64,000 bases of DNA. It comes from Kribbella sp. NBC_01245. GTDB taxonomy: Bacteria > Actinomycetota > Actinomycetes > Propionibacteriales > Kribbellaceae. Positions 52,120 through 60,952 of the stretch are shown here, in pieces (within the stretch, counting starts at the first letter, position 1; the number at the start of each line of letters is the position of its first letter). Under the pieces are notes generated by a model. The model saw only the letters and a program-made list of their open reading frames with translations, had not been told where the DNA came from and ran no database searches. A program made the translations under genes and the position numbers. The stretch spans positions 6,944,001 through 7,008,000 of the forward strand of contig NZ_CP108487.1 in NCBI RefSeq assembly GCF_036226525.1. The letters are read 5' to 3'.

Positions 52120-52530
52120 ATGGGCCAGAAAGCACAGGCCAAGGTGCAGCGTTCGCTGCACGTGAAGAAGGGCGATGTCGTTCGCGTCATCGCCGGCAAG
52201 TCCAAGGGGCTCGAGGGCAAGATCATTCAGGTCCTGCCCGAGGCTGAGAAGGTCATCGTCGAAGGCGTGAACCGGGTCAAGAAGCACACCAAGGTGCAGC
52301 AGGCCCAGCGCGGCGGCACCACTGGTGGCATCGTCACGCAGGAGGCACCGATCCACGTCTCCAACGTGATGCTGCTGGTCGAGGTCACCGACGAGGACGG
52401 CAAGAAGCGCAAGGTCACCACTCGCGTGGGTTACAACCGCGTCGAGGTGCAGAAGCGCCGCCCCGACGGTTCGACGTACACCGGGTTCCGCAGCGTGCGT
52501 ATCGCGCGCCGCACCGGCGAGGAGATCTGA
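52120..52530 (+). CDS. rplX: 50S ribosomal protein L24
   Basis: 136 aa, longer than E. coli L24 (104). The KOW motif is at VKKGDVVRVIAGKSKGLEGKI; APIHVSNVML follows. The last ~30 residues (RRPDGSTYTGFRSVRIARRTG) are extra compared with most L24. TGATG overlap with rplE. Confidence 0.95.
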   Translation: MGQKAQAKVQRSLHVKKGDVVRVIAGKSKGLEGKIIQVLPEAEKVIVEGVNRVKKHTKVQQAQRGGTTGGIVTQEAPIHVSNVMLLVEVTDEDGKKRKVTTRVGYNRVEVQKRRPDGSTYTGFRSVRIARRTGEEI

Positions 52531-53102
52531 TGACGACCGCGACGACGGAGACCAAGCAGGTCCCGCGGCTGAAGACCAAGTACCGCGAAGAGATCCTTCC
52601 GGCGCTCCGTGAGGAGTTCCAGTTCGAGAACGTCATGCAGGTGCCCGGGCTCACCAAGATCGTGGTGAACATGGGTGTCGGCGAGGCGGCTCGTGACTCG
52701 AAGCTGATCGACGGCGCGGTGAAGGATCTGGCGGCGATCACCGGGCAGAAGCCCCAGGTGACCAAGGCCCGTAAGTCGATCGCGCAGTTCAAGCTGCGTG
52801 AGGGCATGCCGATCGGTGCGCACGTCACGCTGCGCGGCGACCGGATGTGGGAGTTCCTGGACCGGCTGCTCGCCCTGGCGCTGCCGCGGATCCGTGACTT
52901 CCGGGGCCTGTCGAGCAAGCAGTTCGACGGCAACGGCAACTACACCTTCGGTCTGACCGAGCAGGTGATGTTCCACGAGATCAACCAGGACAAGATCGAC
53001 CGGGTGCGCGGTATGGACATCACCGTGGTGACCACCGCCAAGAACGACGACGAGGGGCGCGCGCTGCTGCGGCAGCTCGGCTTCCCGTTCAAGGAGAACT
53101 GA
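52530..53102 (+). CDS. rplE: 50S ribosomal protein L5
   Basis: 190 aa; FENVMQVPGLTKIVVNMGVGEA, AHVTLRGDRMWEFLDRLL and FRGLSSKQFDGNGNYTFG. It binds 5S rRNA in the central protuberance. One base separates it from the GTG of rpsN. Confidence 0.98.
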   Translation: MTTATTETKQVPRLKTKYREEILPALREEFQFENVMQVPGLTKIVVNMGVGEAARDSKLIDGAVKDLAAITGQKPQVTKARKSIAQFKLREGMPIGAHVTLRGDRMWEFLDRLLALALPRIRDFRGLSSKQFDGNGNYTFGLTEQVMFHEINQDKIDRVRGMDITVVTTAKNDDEGRALLRQLGFPFKEN

Positions 53103-53103
53103 C

Positions 53104-53289
53104 GTGGCGAAGACAGCACTCATTGTCAAGCAGGCCCGGAAGCCGAAGTTCGCGGTTCGCGGTTACACCCGCTGCCAGCGCTGCGGTCGGCCCAAGGCGG
53201 TCTTCCGCAAGTTCGGCCTCTGCCGGATCTGCTTGCGTGAAATGGCGCACCGCGGCGAGCTGCCCGGTGTCACCAAGTCCAGCTGGTGA
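53104..53289 (+). CDS. rpsN: 30S ribosomal protein S14, zinc-binding type (S14Z)
   Basis: 61 aa, GTG start. Zinc ligands are RCQRCG and LCRICL (two CxxC pairs), so this is the short zinc-dependent type; actinobacteria often keep a second zinc-free copy elsewhere. A 103-nt gap follows, with an 8-bp inverted repeat CCAGCCGG (53292-53299)/CCGGCTGG (53354-53361) of unknown meaning. Confidence 0.98.
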   Translation: MAKTALIVKQARKPKFAVRGYTRCQRCGRPKAVFRKFGLCRICLREMAHRGELPGVTKSSW

Positions 53290-53392
53290 ATCCAGCCGGT
53301 CGCTGTTCCAGCACTGAATTCTTCAATCGAAACCATCTAGTCACCGTAGGTCGCCGGCTGGCGAAACCACGGCGGGAAAGAGGCCCCAGGCC

Positions 53393-53800
53393 ATGACGAT
53401 GACCGACCCGATCGCAGACATGTTGACACGTCTGCGCAACGCCAACCAGGCGTATCACGAGTCGACCCAGATGCCGTACAGCAAGATCAAGCAGGGTATC
53501 GCCGACATCCTCCAGCAGGAGGGCTACATCTCGGCCTACAAGGTCGAGGAGCCGAAAGAAGGCGCCGTCGGCAAGACCCTGGTGGTCGACCTGAAGTTCG
53601 GTCCGAGCCGTGAGCGCTCGATCGCGGGTGTCCGCCGGATCAGCAAGCCTGGTCTGCGGGTTTACGCGAAGTCGACCAACCTGCCCAAGGTGCTCGGTGG
53701 CCTGGGCGTCGCGATCATCTCGACGTCACAGGGACTGCTCACGGACAAGCAGGCCAAGAACAAGGGCGTAGGCGGAGAAGTTCTCGCCTACGTCTGGTGA
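53393..53800 (+). CDS. rpsH: 30S ribosomal protein S8
   Basis: 135 aa; MTMTDPIADMLTRLRNANQA and the C-terminal ISTSQGLLTDKQAKNKGVGGEVLAYVW. In E. coli S8 represses the spc operon. ATG 53393 or the in-frame ATG 53399 could start it; neither has a strong ribosome site. Confidence 0.97.
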   Translation: MTMTDPIADMLTRLRNANQAYHESTQMPYSKIKQGIADILQQEGYISAYKVEEPKEGAVGKTLVVDLKFGPSRERSIAGVRRISKPGLRVYAKSTNLPKVLGGLGVAIISTSQGLLTDKQAKNKGVGGEVLAYVW

Positions 53801-53828
53801 CGGAAGAACCGGAAGGAGGACCCCAGTC

Positions 53829-54371
53829 ATGTCTCGCATTGGCAAGCTCCCGATCACGGTCCCGTCCGGCGTCGACGTCACGATCGACGGCCAGACGGTC
53901 ACGGTGAAGGGCCCCAAGGGCACGCTCTCGCACATCGTTGCGGAGCCCATCGTTGTCGCCCGGGACGAGAACGGCACGCTTGCCGTTTCGCGCCCGAACG
54001 AGCAGCGCAAGAGCAAGGAACTGCACGGCCTGTCGCGCACGCTGGTCCACAACATGGTGGTCGGCGTGACGGACGGCTACGAGAAGAAGCTCGAGATCGT
54101 CGGCGTTGGTTACCGGGTGCTCGCAAAGGGCCCGACCCAGCTGGAGTTCTCGCTCGGCTACAGCCACACGATCACGGTGGACGCCCCTGAGGGCATCACC
54201 TTCGTGGTGGAGACGCCGACCAAGTTCTCGGTGCAGGGAATCGACAAGCAGTCGGTCGGCGAGGTCGCTGCCAACATCCGTAAGCTGCGCAAGCCTGAGC
54301 CCTACAAGGGCAAGGGCGTGCGGTATGCGGGCGAGCAGGTTCGCCGCAAGGTCGGAAAGGCTGGTAAGTAG
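53829..54371 (+). CDS. rplF: 50S ribosomal protein L6
   Basis: 180 aa; MSRIGKLPITVPSGVDV, GVTDGYEKKLEIVGVGYR and KPEPYKGKGVRYAGE. Two-domain protein near the factor-binding site. AAGGAGGA lies upstream. rplR follows after two bases. Confidence 0.98.
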   Translation: MSRIGKLPITVPSGVDVTIDGQTVTVKGPKGTLSHIVAEPIVVARDENGTLAVSRPNEQRKSKELHGLSRTLVHNMVVGVTDGYEKKLEIVGVGYRVLAKGPTQLEFSLGYSHTITVDAPEGITFVVETPTKFSVQGIDKQSVGEVAANIRKLRKPEPYKGKGVRYAGEQVRRKVGKAGK

Positions 54372-54373
54372 TC

Positions 54374-54757
54374 ATGGCCATCGGTCTGCGTGCGAACAAG
54401 CACACCGCGAAGAAGACCGCATCGCGTCTGCGTCGTCAGATGCGCGTGCGCAAGAAGGTCAACGGGACGGCCGAGCGGCCGCGCCTGGTGGTCACCAAGT
54501 CGTCGAGGCACCTGTTCGCTCAGGTCATCGACGATGTGGCCGGCGTCACCGTCGCGTCTGCTTCCACCATGGAAGCCGACCTGCGCAGTGCCGACGCCAA
54601 CAAGACTGACAAGGCCAAGACGGTCGGCGGATTGCTCGCCGAGCGGGCGAAGGCCGCAGGCGTCGACACGGTCGTTTTCGACCGGGCCGGCAACAAGTAC
54701 CACGGCCGCATCGCGGCCCTAGCTGATGCCGCTCGTGAGGGCGGCCTCGGCTTCTGA
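54374..54757 (+). CDS. rplR: 50S ribosomal protein L18
   Basis: 127 aa; RVRKKVNGTAERPRLVVTKS and FDRAGNKYHGRIAALADAAREGGL. Binds 5S rRNA together with L5. Standard actinobacterial length with a basic N-terminus. Confidence 0.97.
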   Translation: MAIGLRANKHTAKKTASRLRRQMRVRKKVNGTAERPRLVVTKSSRHLFAQVIDDVAGVTVASASTMEADLRSADANKTDKAKTVGGLLAERAKAAGVDTVVFDRAGNKYHGRIAALADAAREGGLGF

Positions 54758-54792
54758 CCGGCGACACAAACACAGGAAGAGGGTAGTTCGAC

Positions 54793-55392
54793 ATGAGCGG
54801 AGGCCAGCAGCGTCGCGGAGGCGGCGCCGGTGGTGAGCGCCGTGGCCGCGACGGTGGTCGTGGTGCGGCAGCTGACAAGACCGCCTACATCGAGCGCGTG
54901 GTAGCCATCAACCGTGTCGCCAAGGTCGTGAAGGGTGGTCGACGCTTCAGCTTCACCGCCCTCGTGGTCGTTGGTGACGGTGATGGCACCGTCGGTGTGG
55001 GTTATGGCAAGGCCAAGGAGGTGCCCGCGGCGATCGCCAAGGGTGTCGAGGAGGCCAAGAAGTCGTTCTTCAAGGTGCCGAGGATCCAGGGCACCATCCC
55101 GCACCCGGTGCAGGGGGAGAAGGCTGCCGGCGTGGTTATGCTGCGCCCGGCCGCTCCCGGTACCGGTGTGATCGCGGGTGGTTCGGCGCGCGCGGTTCTC
55201 GAGTGCGCCGGGATCCACGACATCCTCAGCAAGTCGCTGGGCTCGTCCAACGCGATCAACGTGGTGCACGCCACCGTTGCCGCGCTGCGCAGCCTGGAGA
55301 CCCCGGAGGCCGTGGCTGCTCGCCGTGGTCTGCCGGTCGAGCACGTCGCTCCTGCGGCACTGCTGAAGGCGCGGGCGGAGGCGGTTTCCTGA
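54793..55392 (+). CDS. rpsE: 30S ribosomal protein S5
   Basis: 199 aa; the core VVAINRVAKVVKGGRRFSF and GYGKAKEVPAAIAKGVEEAKK, then APGTGVIAGGSARAVLE. The N-terminal 30 residues are a Gly/Arg-rich tail (RRGGGAGGERRGRDGGRG). The spectinomycin-contact loop (KVVKGGRR) looks wild type. Overlaps rpmD by one base. Confidence 0.97.
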   Translation: MSGGQQRRGGGAGGERRGRDGGRGAAADKTAYIERVVAINRVAKVVKGGRRFSFTALVVVGDGDGTVGVGYGKAKEVPAAIAKGVEEAKKSFFKVPRIQGTIPHPVQGEKAAGVVMLRPAAPGTGVIAGGSARAVLECAGIHDILSKSLGSSNAINVVHATVAALRSLETPEAVAARRGLPVEHVAPAALLKARAEAVS

Positions 55393-55574
55393 TGGCACGC
55401 TTGAAGGTCACCCAGACCCGTTCCGGCATCGGTGGCAAGCAGAACCAGCGCGACACGCTGCGCACCTTGGGCGTCAAGCGGATCGGCGATGTCGCCGTCC
55501 ACGATGACCGTCCCGAGATTCGCGGTATGGTGCGCGCGGTTCGCCACCTCATCACCGTCGAGGAGGTCGACTGA
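55392..55574 (+). CDS. rpmD: 50S ribosomal protein L30
   Basis: 60 aa (MARLKVTQTRSGIGGKQNQRD in part: LKVTQTRSGIGGKQNQRDT), with LRTLGVKRIGDVAVHDD. The start on TGATG is coupled to rpsE; longer upstream readings in this frame run inside rpsE and are rejected. Followed by rplO after one base. Confidence 0.97.
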   Translation: MARLKVTQTRSGIGGKQNQRDTLRTLGVKRIGDVAVHDDRPEIRGMVRAVRHLITVEEVD

Positions 55575-55575
55575 T

Positions 55576-56016
55576 ATGACGCTCAAGGTTCATCACCTGC
55601 GTCCGGCTCCCGGTGCCAAGACCGCCAAGACCCGTGTGGGTCGTGGTGAAGGCAGCAAGGGTAAGACGGCCGGCCGCGGTACCAAGGGCAGCAAGGCCCG
55701 TAACAACATCCCCGAGCACTTCGAGGGTGGGCAGATGCCGCTGCACATGCGGCTGCCGAAGCTGAAGGGCTTCAAGAACAGGAACAAGGTCGAGTTCCAG
55801 GTCGTTAACCTGGAGAAGCTCGGTCAGCTCTTCCCGGAAGCGACCGAGGTCGGCGTTGCCGATCTCGTCGCCAAGGGTGCGGTCCGCGCAGGTCGCCCGG
55901 TGAAGGTGCTGGGCGACGGCGAACTGACCGTTGCTCTTCAGGTTTCGGTGCACAAGTTCTCGCAGTCCGCCAAGGAGAAGATCGCGGCGGCCGGGGGATC
56001 CACCACCGAGGTGTGA
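55576..56016 (+). CDS. rplO: 50S ribosomal protein L15
   Basis: 146 aa; LRPAPGAKTAKTRVGRGEGS, then GKTAGRGTKGSKAR and EGGQMPLHMRLPKLKGF. Late assembly protein. GAGGAGG lies inside the end of rpmD. secY follows after a 132-nt gap with an inverted repeat, an arrangement also found where secY has its own control. Confidence 0.97.
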   Translation: MTLKVHHLRPAPGAKTAKTRVGRGEGSKGKTAGRGTKGSKARNNIPEHFEGGQMPLHMRLPKLKGFKNRNKVEFQVVNLEKLGQLFPEATEVGVADLVAKGAVRAGRPVKVLGDGELTVALQVSVHKFSQSAKEKIAAAGGSTTEV

Positions 56017-56021
56017 ATTGA

Positions 56022-56081
56022 CCAGGGCTCGTGCGGACGCGGGTGATGTTATTGTCACGCGGTGTTCCGGACGAGCCCTGG
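56022..56081 (+). promoter_or_regulatory. Nested inverted repeat in the rplO-secY gap
   Basis: Perfect 11-bp arms CCAGGGCTCGT (56022-56032) and ACGAGCCCTGG (56071-56081) enclose a smaller GTGA/TCAC hairpin. No U-tract follows. It may be a pause, an attenuator or a binding site that sets SecY level. Confidence 0.5.
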
Positions 56082-56148
56082 TTCGTCTCTTGCCCAGCTG
56101 TGTTAGGCCCTGCCACCCTCGGGTGCGGGAAACTTGTGGGAGGACAGG

Positions 56149-57450
56149 GTGTTAGGCGCCTTCGCCAATGCGTTCAAGACTCCGGACCTGCGCCGGAAGA
56201 TCTTCTTCGTACTTTTCATCGTCGTGATCTTCAGGATCGGGTCGGTCGTGCCGGCCCCCGGGGTCAACGTTCAGTCTCTGGACACCTGCATCAAGCAGAC
56301 CCAGGGCGGGGAGAACGCGAACCTCTACAGCCTGATCAACTTGTTCTCCGGTGGGGCACTGCTCCAGCTCGCGATCTTCGCGCTGGGCATCATGCCGTAC
56401 ATCACCGCGAGCATCATCCTCCAGCTGCTCACCGTGGTGATCCCGCGGCTCGAGACGCTGAAGAAGGAGGGTCAGGCCGGTCAGACCAAGATCACCCAGT
56501 ACACCCGGTTCCTGACCGTCGGTCTGGCCATCCTGCAGGCGACCGCCTTCGTTGCGCTCGCGCGGACGCCCGGCCAGCTGTTCCAGGGCTGTAACCTGCC
56601 GTTGCTCTACGACGACGGCTGGTTCCCGGTGACGGTGATGGTGCTGACCATGACCGCCGGTACCGGTGTGGTCATGTGGCTCGGCGAGCTGATCACCGAC
56701 CGTGGTGTCGGTAACGGTATGTCGATCCTGATCTTCACCCAGATCGTCGCCACCTTCCCGACCCAGCTGTGGAACATCCGCAAGCAAAAGGGTCTCGGCG
56801 TCTTCTTCATGGTGATCGTGATCGGTCTGATCATCATGGCCGCGGTCATCTTCATCGAGCAGGCGCAGCGCCGCATCCCGGTGCAGTACGCGAAGCGCAT
56901 GGTCGGCCGGAAGATGTTCGGCGGCACCTCGACGTACATTCCGCTGAAGGTCAACCAGGCCGGCGTCATCCCGGTCATCTTCGCCTCCAGCCTGATGTAT
57001 CTACCCGTGCTCGTCAGTCAGTTCCGAAAAGACGAGAAATGGGCGCAGTGGATCCAGACGAACTTCGTTCGCGGTGACCACCCGTACTACATGATCGCCT
57101 TCGTCGGCCTGATCATCTTCTTCACCTACTTCTACGTCTCGATCACCTTCAACCCGAAGGAGGTCGCGGACAACATGAAGAAGTACGGCGGCTTCATTCC
57201 GGGTATCCGGGCCGGTCGGCCGACCGAGGAGTACCTGAAGTACGTGCTGGACCGGATCACCTTCCCGGGTGCGATCTACCTGGCGATCATCTCGTTGATC
57301 CCCTTGATCGCGCTGGTTCTCGTCGATGCGAGCCAGAGCTTCCCGTTCGGTGGAACCTCGATCCTGATCATGGTGGGCGTCGGTCTCGACACCGTGAAGC
57401 AGATCGAGAGCCAGTTGCAGCAGCGTAACTACGAAGGGTTCTTGCGCTGA
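56149..57450 (+). CDS. secY: Preprotein translocase subunit SecY
   Basis: 433 aa with ten membrane helices. GTG 56149 (MLGAFANAFKTPDLRRKI) is chosen: GGGAGG is 7 nt upstream and actinobacterial SecY begins this way; GTG 56134 would put the site inside the gene. Conserved GIMPYITASIILQLL and the ATPase-contact loop KYGGFIPGIRAGRPTEEYL are present. Forms the export channel with SecE and SecG. Coupled to adk by TGATG. Confidence 0.97.
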   Translation: MLGAFANAFKTPDLRRKIFFVLFIVVIFRIGSVVPAPGVNVQSLDTCIKQTQGGENANLYSLINLFSGGALLQLAIFALGIMPYITASIILQLLTVVIPRLETLKKEGQAGQTKITQYTRFLTVGLAILQATAFVALARTPGQLFQGCNLPLLYDDGWFPVTVMVLTMTAGTGVVMWLGELITDRGVGNGMSILIFTQIVATFPTQLWNIRKQKGLGVFFMVIVIGLIIMAAVIFIEQAQRRIPVQYAKRMVGRKMFGGTSTYIPLKVNQAGVIPVIFASSLMYLPVLVSQFRKDEKWAQWIQTNFVRGDHPYYMIAFVGLIIFFTYFYVSITFNPKEVADNMKKYGGFIPGIRAGRPTEEYLKYVLDRITFPGAIYLAIISLIPLIALVLVDASQSFPFGGTSILIMVGVGLDTVKQIESQLQQRNYEGFLR

Positions 57451-58022
57451 TGAGAATGTTGCTGATGGGCCCGCCGGGCGCGGGTAAGGGGACGCAGGCC
57501 AAGGTTCTGGCCGAGCGTCTTGGGATCCCGGCTGTCTCCACCGGCGACATCTTCCGGGCCAACGTGAAAGACCAGACCGAGCTCGGCCTCGAGGCCAAGC
57601 GCTACATGGACGCCGGGGACTACGTGCCCGACGAGGTCACCAACGCGATGGTTCGCGACCGGCTCTCCGAGGCGGACGCCGATCCTGGCTTCCTCCTGGA
57701 CGGCTACCCCCGCACGGTGGCCCAGGTCGGCACGCTCGACGAGATCCTGGCCGAGCACGGTCACAAGCTCGACGCCGTCGTGGCGCTCACCGCGGACACC
57801 GAGGTACTGGTGGACCGGATGCTGCGCCGCGCCAAGGTCGAGGGCCGCAGCGACGACTCCGAGGACGTCGTCCGGCACCGCCAGGAGGTGTACGCCGCGG
57901 AGACCGCTCCGCTGCTGCAGGTGTACGCCGAGCGCGGCTTGCTGGTCGAGGTCGACGGCGTGGGCGAGATCGACGAGGTCAGCGAGCGCGTGCTGACCGC
58001 CCTGAAGACGCTCGAGAATTGA
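57450..58022 (+). CDS. adk: Adenylate kinase (short form)
   Basis: 190 aa. P-loop GPPGAGKGTQ, AMP-site STGDIFRA and DGYPRTVAQ, then RAKVEGRSDDSEDVVRHR, where the long LID insertion is missing, so it is the short type common in actinobacteria. Interconverts ATP + AMP and 2 ADP. Overlaps secY by one base; map starts 14 nt downstream. Confidence 0.97.
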   Translation: MRMLLMGPPGAGKGTQAKVLAERLGIPAVSTGDIFRANVKDQTELGLEAKRYMDAGDYVPDEVTNAMVRDRLSEADADPGFLLDGYPRTVAQVGTLDEILAEHGHKLDAVVALTADTEVLVDRMLRRAKVEGRSDDSEDVVRHRQEVYAAETAPLLQVYAERGLLVEVDGVGEIDEVSERVLTALKTLEN

Positions 58023-58036
58023 TTGCGTGATCTGCA

Positions 58037-58861
58037 GTGATCTTTAAGGACCGCGGGATCGAGATCAAAACCCGCGAACAGATCATCTCCATGCGTGCGG
58101 CCGGTCTGGTGGTCGGCCGCACGCTGGAGTTGCTGCGCGGCGAGGTCCGGCCCGGTATCAGTACCGGTGAGCTGGACAAGATCGCCGAGGACAGCATCCG
58201 GTCGGCCGGCGCGACGCCCTCGTTCAAGGGCTACCACGGCTTCACCGGTTCGATCTGTGCCTCGGTGAACGACGAGATCGTGCATGGCATCCCGGGGGAC
58301 CGGGTGCTGGCCGAAGGCGACCTGATCTCGATCGACTGCGGCGCCATCGTGGACGGCTGGCACGGCGATGCGGCCATCACGGTGCCCGTGGGCGAGGTCG
58401 ACCCGGCCCTGCTGGAGCTGGCCCGGGTCTGCGAGGAGTCGATGTGGCGCGGGTTCGCCGCCGCCAAGTTGGGCGGGCGACTGACGGACATCTCCGCGGC
58501 CGTCGAGCAGCACGTGCGGTCGCAGTCCGAGTACGGCATCGTCACGGACTTCGTCGGCCACGGCATCGGTTCGGCCATGCACCAGCCGCCGAACGTGCCC
58601 AACTTCGGGCGTGCGGGCCGTGGGCCGAAGCTGGTCGAGGGCCTGGCCCTGGCCGTTGAGCCGATGCTCACCCTCGGCAAGCAGGACAACCACACCCTGG
58701 AAGACGACTGGACCGTGGTGACCGATGACGGTCAGGCCGCGGCCCACACCGAGCACACGTTCACGCTGACCCCGCAGGGGCCGTGGATCCTGACCGCCCT
58801 CGATGGCGGTGCGGCCAAACTGGCCGAGCTCGGCATCACCTGCGGCGCCCTGATCGACTGA
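58037..58861 (+). CDS. map: Methionine aminopeptidase, type I
   Basis: 274 aa. The metal ligands are visible in SIDCGAIVDGWHGDAA (two Asp), FVGHGIG (His), AVEPML (Glu) and AHTEHTF (Glu). GTG 58037 (MIFKDRGIEI) has no clear ribosome site; GTG could be read by coupling to adk. Removes the initiator methionine from new proteins. No N-terminal zinc finger. Confidence 0.95.
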   Translation: MIFKDRGIEIKTREQIISMRAAGLVVGRTLELLRGEVRPGISTGELDKIAEDSIRSAGATPSFKGYHGFTGSICASVNDEIVHGIPGDRVLAEGDLISIDCGAIVDGWHGDAAITVPVGEVDPALLELARVCEESMWRGFAAAKLGGRLTDISAAVEQHVRSQSEYGIVTDFVGHGIGSAMHQPPNVPNFGRAGRGPKLVEGLALAVEPMLTLGKQDNHTLEDDWTVVTDDGQAAAHTEHTFTLTPQGPWILTALDGGAAKLAELGITCGALID

Positions 58862-58933
58862 CCGCAGGGTTTCCACCCGGCGTCCACCATCAGGGGGACG
58901 CCAACGCTCCCACGCCTGAGGCAGACTGGTCGT

Positions 58934-59377
58934 ATGCCCAGCAAGTACCAGCCTCACGAGCGTTTCAGCGAGACCGACCGCGACAAGATCGCGGGCCGGT
59001 TGCGGGACGCCTTCGCCGACGGGCGGCTGGACCAGCCCGAGTTCAACGCCCGGCTGGACCGTCTCTACTCCAGCCAGACGTACGGCGAACTGGAGCCGCT
59101 GGTGCGGGACCTCCCGCCGGTCCGCACGCACGCCACCCCGGCCGTCGCCCGCCAGGCCACGCCGGCCCCGGCGCCGGGCACCTTCCCGGAGCGCCCCAAG
59201 GAGAAGCACCCCGTCCTCGCGGCCGCGGGCGGTTTCGGCTCGATCGTGCTGATCAACGTGCTGATCTGGTTCGTTATCGGGCTTGCCGGCGGCGGTCACT
59301 GGCCGCACTTCTGGCCCGTCTGGCTGCTCATCCCGTGGGGCGTCATCACCCTCGGCGCGCTCGGGAAGCGCCGCTGA
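58934..59377 (+). CDS. DUF1707 domain membrane protein
   Basis: 147 aa. The DUF1707 (SHOCT-like) block at ~12-55 reads TDRDKIAGRLRDAFADGRL and LDRLYSSQTYGEL; a Pro/Ala linker follows, then two hydrophobic helices (~95-118 and ~123-140). Common in actinobacteria, often as short regulators of unknown role. It splits the usual map-infA pair. The next gene starts two bases after it. Confidence 0.85.
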   Translation: MPSKYQPHERFSETDRDKIAGRLRDAFADGRLDQPEFNARLDRLYSSQTYGELEPLVRDLPPVRTHATPAVARQATPAPAPGTFPERPKEKHPVLAAAGGFGSIVLINVLIWFVIGLAGGGHWPHFWPVWLLIPWGVITLGALGKRR

Positions 59378-59379
59378 CA

Positions 59380-60189
59380 GTGGGCTCGTCCGAACGAACC
59401 GGCATCCGGCCGGTATGGCAGCCTGGCGGCACCTGGCGATTCCGGCAGGTGTCCTGCCTGGTCCTGGTGCTCTGGGTCGGCGTAGGGCTGCCGGCGGTCG
59501 CTCTGGTCGCCGTGTTCGCGCGCGACGCCGCCATCTGGGCCGTGCCGGTCTGGCTGCTCGGCCTGATCGCCTTCCCGCTCGCCATCGGCCTCCTCGGTGC
59601 GAGGTTGCAGCGCGCCTGGCGGCGGGAGGCGGCCCGGCGGGGATGGACGTACGCGGCGACGGCTCCGGAGCTCAAGGCCCGCTGGCCGTTCATGCCGTTC
59701 ACCGCCGACCCGGAGCCCGAGGTCGTCGAGGTCACCAGCGGCGTACATCGTGGTCGCCGGTTCTGGCTGGGCCGGTTCCGGTTCGGGCTGGGCGATACGA
59801 AGGTCGCGTTCGACTTCATCGATCTGGAGATCGACCGCCCGCTGCCGGCGATGCAGATCGCGCCGGAGTCGCTGACCGGCCTGGTCGCGCCGGGCCTGCG
59901 TCCACTCGACCTGCACCTGGAGAGTGCCGAGTTCAACGACCGCTACCGGCTCGTGCGCGGTGAGCCCGCGACGGTGCACGCCGTACTGCATCCGCGCGTG
60001 ATGACCGTCCTGCTCTCCGTTCAGCCGTTCGGGTTCGTGACACACGGCGATCGGTTCGTCGCCCTGATGCCGTCCTTCCGGAAGCCTGAGACGATCCTGG
60101 CGCAGCTGGACGCGGCCTGTGACATCCTCGAGCTGATGCCCGAGCACATCTGGCGGGCAGGCGAATCAGGGGCCACACCCATACCCTGA
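59380..60189 (+). CDS. Uncharacterised membrane protein with two N-terminal helices
   Basis: 269 aa, GTG start with GGGAAG upstream. Two helices (~25-47 and ~52-74) are followed by a soluble domain of ~190 residues (RRGWTYAATAPELKARWPF...HGDRFVALMPSFRKPETIL). I do not recognise the soluble domain with certainty; similar actinobacterial proteins have no known function. Two bases after the DUF1707 gene, so the pair is a unit. Confidence 0.75.
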   Translation: MGSSERTGIRPVWQPGGTWRFRQVSCLVLVLWVGVGLPAVALVAVFARDAAIWAVPVWLLGLIAFPLAIGLLGARLQRAWRREAARRGWTYAATAPELKARWPFMPFTADPEPEVVEVTSGVHRGRRFWLGRFRFGLGDTKVAFDFIDLEIDRPLPAMQIAPESLTGLVAPGLRPLDLHLESAEFNDRYRLVRGEPATVHAVLHPRVMTVLLSVQPFGFVTHGDRFVALMPSFRKPETILAQLDAACDILELMPEHIWRAGESGATPIP

Positions 60190-60209
60190 GCGGCGGGCCG
60201 GCACCCCGA

Positions 60210-60239
60210 TTGGATTCCCGCGTGTCGTTCGCGTAAACT
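60210..60239 (+). promoter_or_regulatory. Predicted infA promoter
   Basis: TTGGAT (60210-60215), 18-bp spacer, TAAACT (60234-60239). This gives infA-rpmJ-rpsM their own start, 165 nt before the infA ATG. Confidence 0.6.
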
Positions 60240-60403
60240 CTTTCCTTGGCCCTTTGTGGGCTCTGTTCATGCTGCCCGCGGCTGCTCGATGACGGCGCTT
60301 CTCGCTCCGGACGTCGGGAGGGCAATTCGTGTTCCAGAGCGTCCAGGTGGCCGTGCTTTACCCGTACGAAACCCTGTCAAGTCGTCTACAGAAGTGCGAG
60401 GAC

Positions 60404-60625
60404 ATGCCCAAAAAAGAGGGAGTTATCGAACTCGAGGGCACCATCGTCGAGGCCCTGCCGAACGCGATGTTCCGTGTTGAGCTGTCCAACGGGCACAAGG
60501 TGCTCGCGCACATCAGCGGCAAGATGAGGCAGCACTACATCCGGATCCTTCCTGAGGACCGGGTCGTCGTGGAGCTGTCGCCGTACGACCTCACCAGAGG
60601 TCGCATCGTCTACCGGTACAAGTAA
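60404..60625 (+). CDS. infA: Translation initiation factor IF-1
   Basis: 73 aa, an S1/OB-fold protein (MPKKEGVIELEGTIVEALPN in parts: KEGVIELEGTIVEALPN), with LAHISGKMRQHYIRILPEDRV. Binds the 30S A site during initiation. GCGAGGAC lies just upstream. Longer readings upstream are out of keeping with the family size. Confidence 0.98.
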   Translation: MPKKEGVIELEGTIVEALPNAMFRVELSNGHKVLAHISGKMRQHYIRILPEDRVVVELSPYDLTRGRIVYRYK

Positions 60626-60653
60626 CCACCCACCTGTCGAAGAAAGAAGCTCG

Positions 60654-60767
60654 ATGAAGGTCAATCCGAGCGTCAAGAAGATCTGCGACAAGTGCAAGGT
60701 GATCCGCCGTCACGGCCGGGTCATGGTGATCTGCGAGAACCCGCGGCACAAGCAGCGGCAAGGCTGA
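60654..60767 (+). CDS. rpmJ: 50S ribosomal protein L36
   Basis: 37 aa (MKVNPSVKKICDKCKVIRRH in part: VNPSVKKICDKCK), ending NPRHKQRQG. Zinc ligands are C11, C14, C27 and H32, so it is the zinc-binding type. GAAAGAAG precedes the ATG. It lies between infA and rpsM as usual. Confidence 0.97.
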   Translation: MKVNPSVKKICDKCKVIRRHGRVMVICENPRHKQRQG

Positions 60768-60952
60768 TTCAGCCCAGCTCGAAGCATCACGGCACTTTCG
60801 CACCACAACGCGCATGCTCATCCGGCTCAGGCTGGATGTCGCCCCCGGAACAGAGGCCGGGGCCCTGCTGGTGAAGACAACCTGAGACTCACCAAGGCGG
60901 GCAGGGACGCAGCGCGTCACCACACCTCTGCCGACGAAAGGAACACCGCCAC

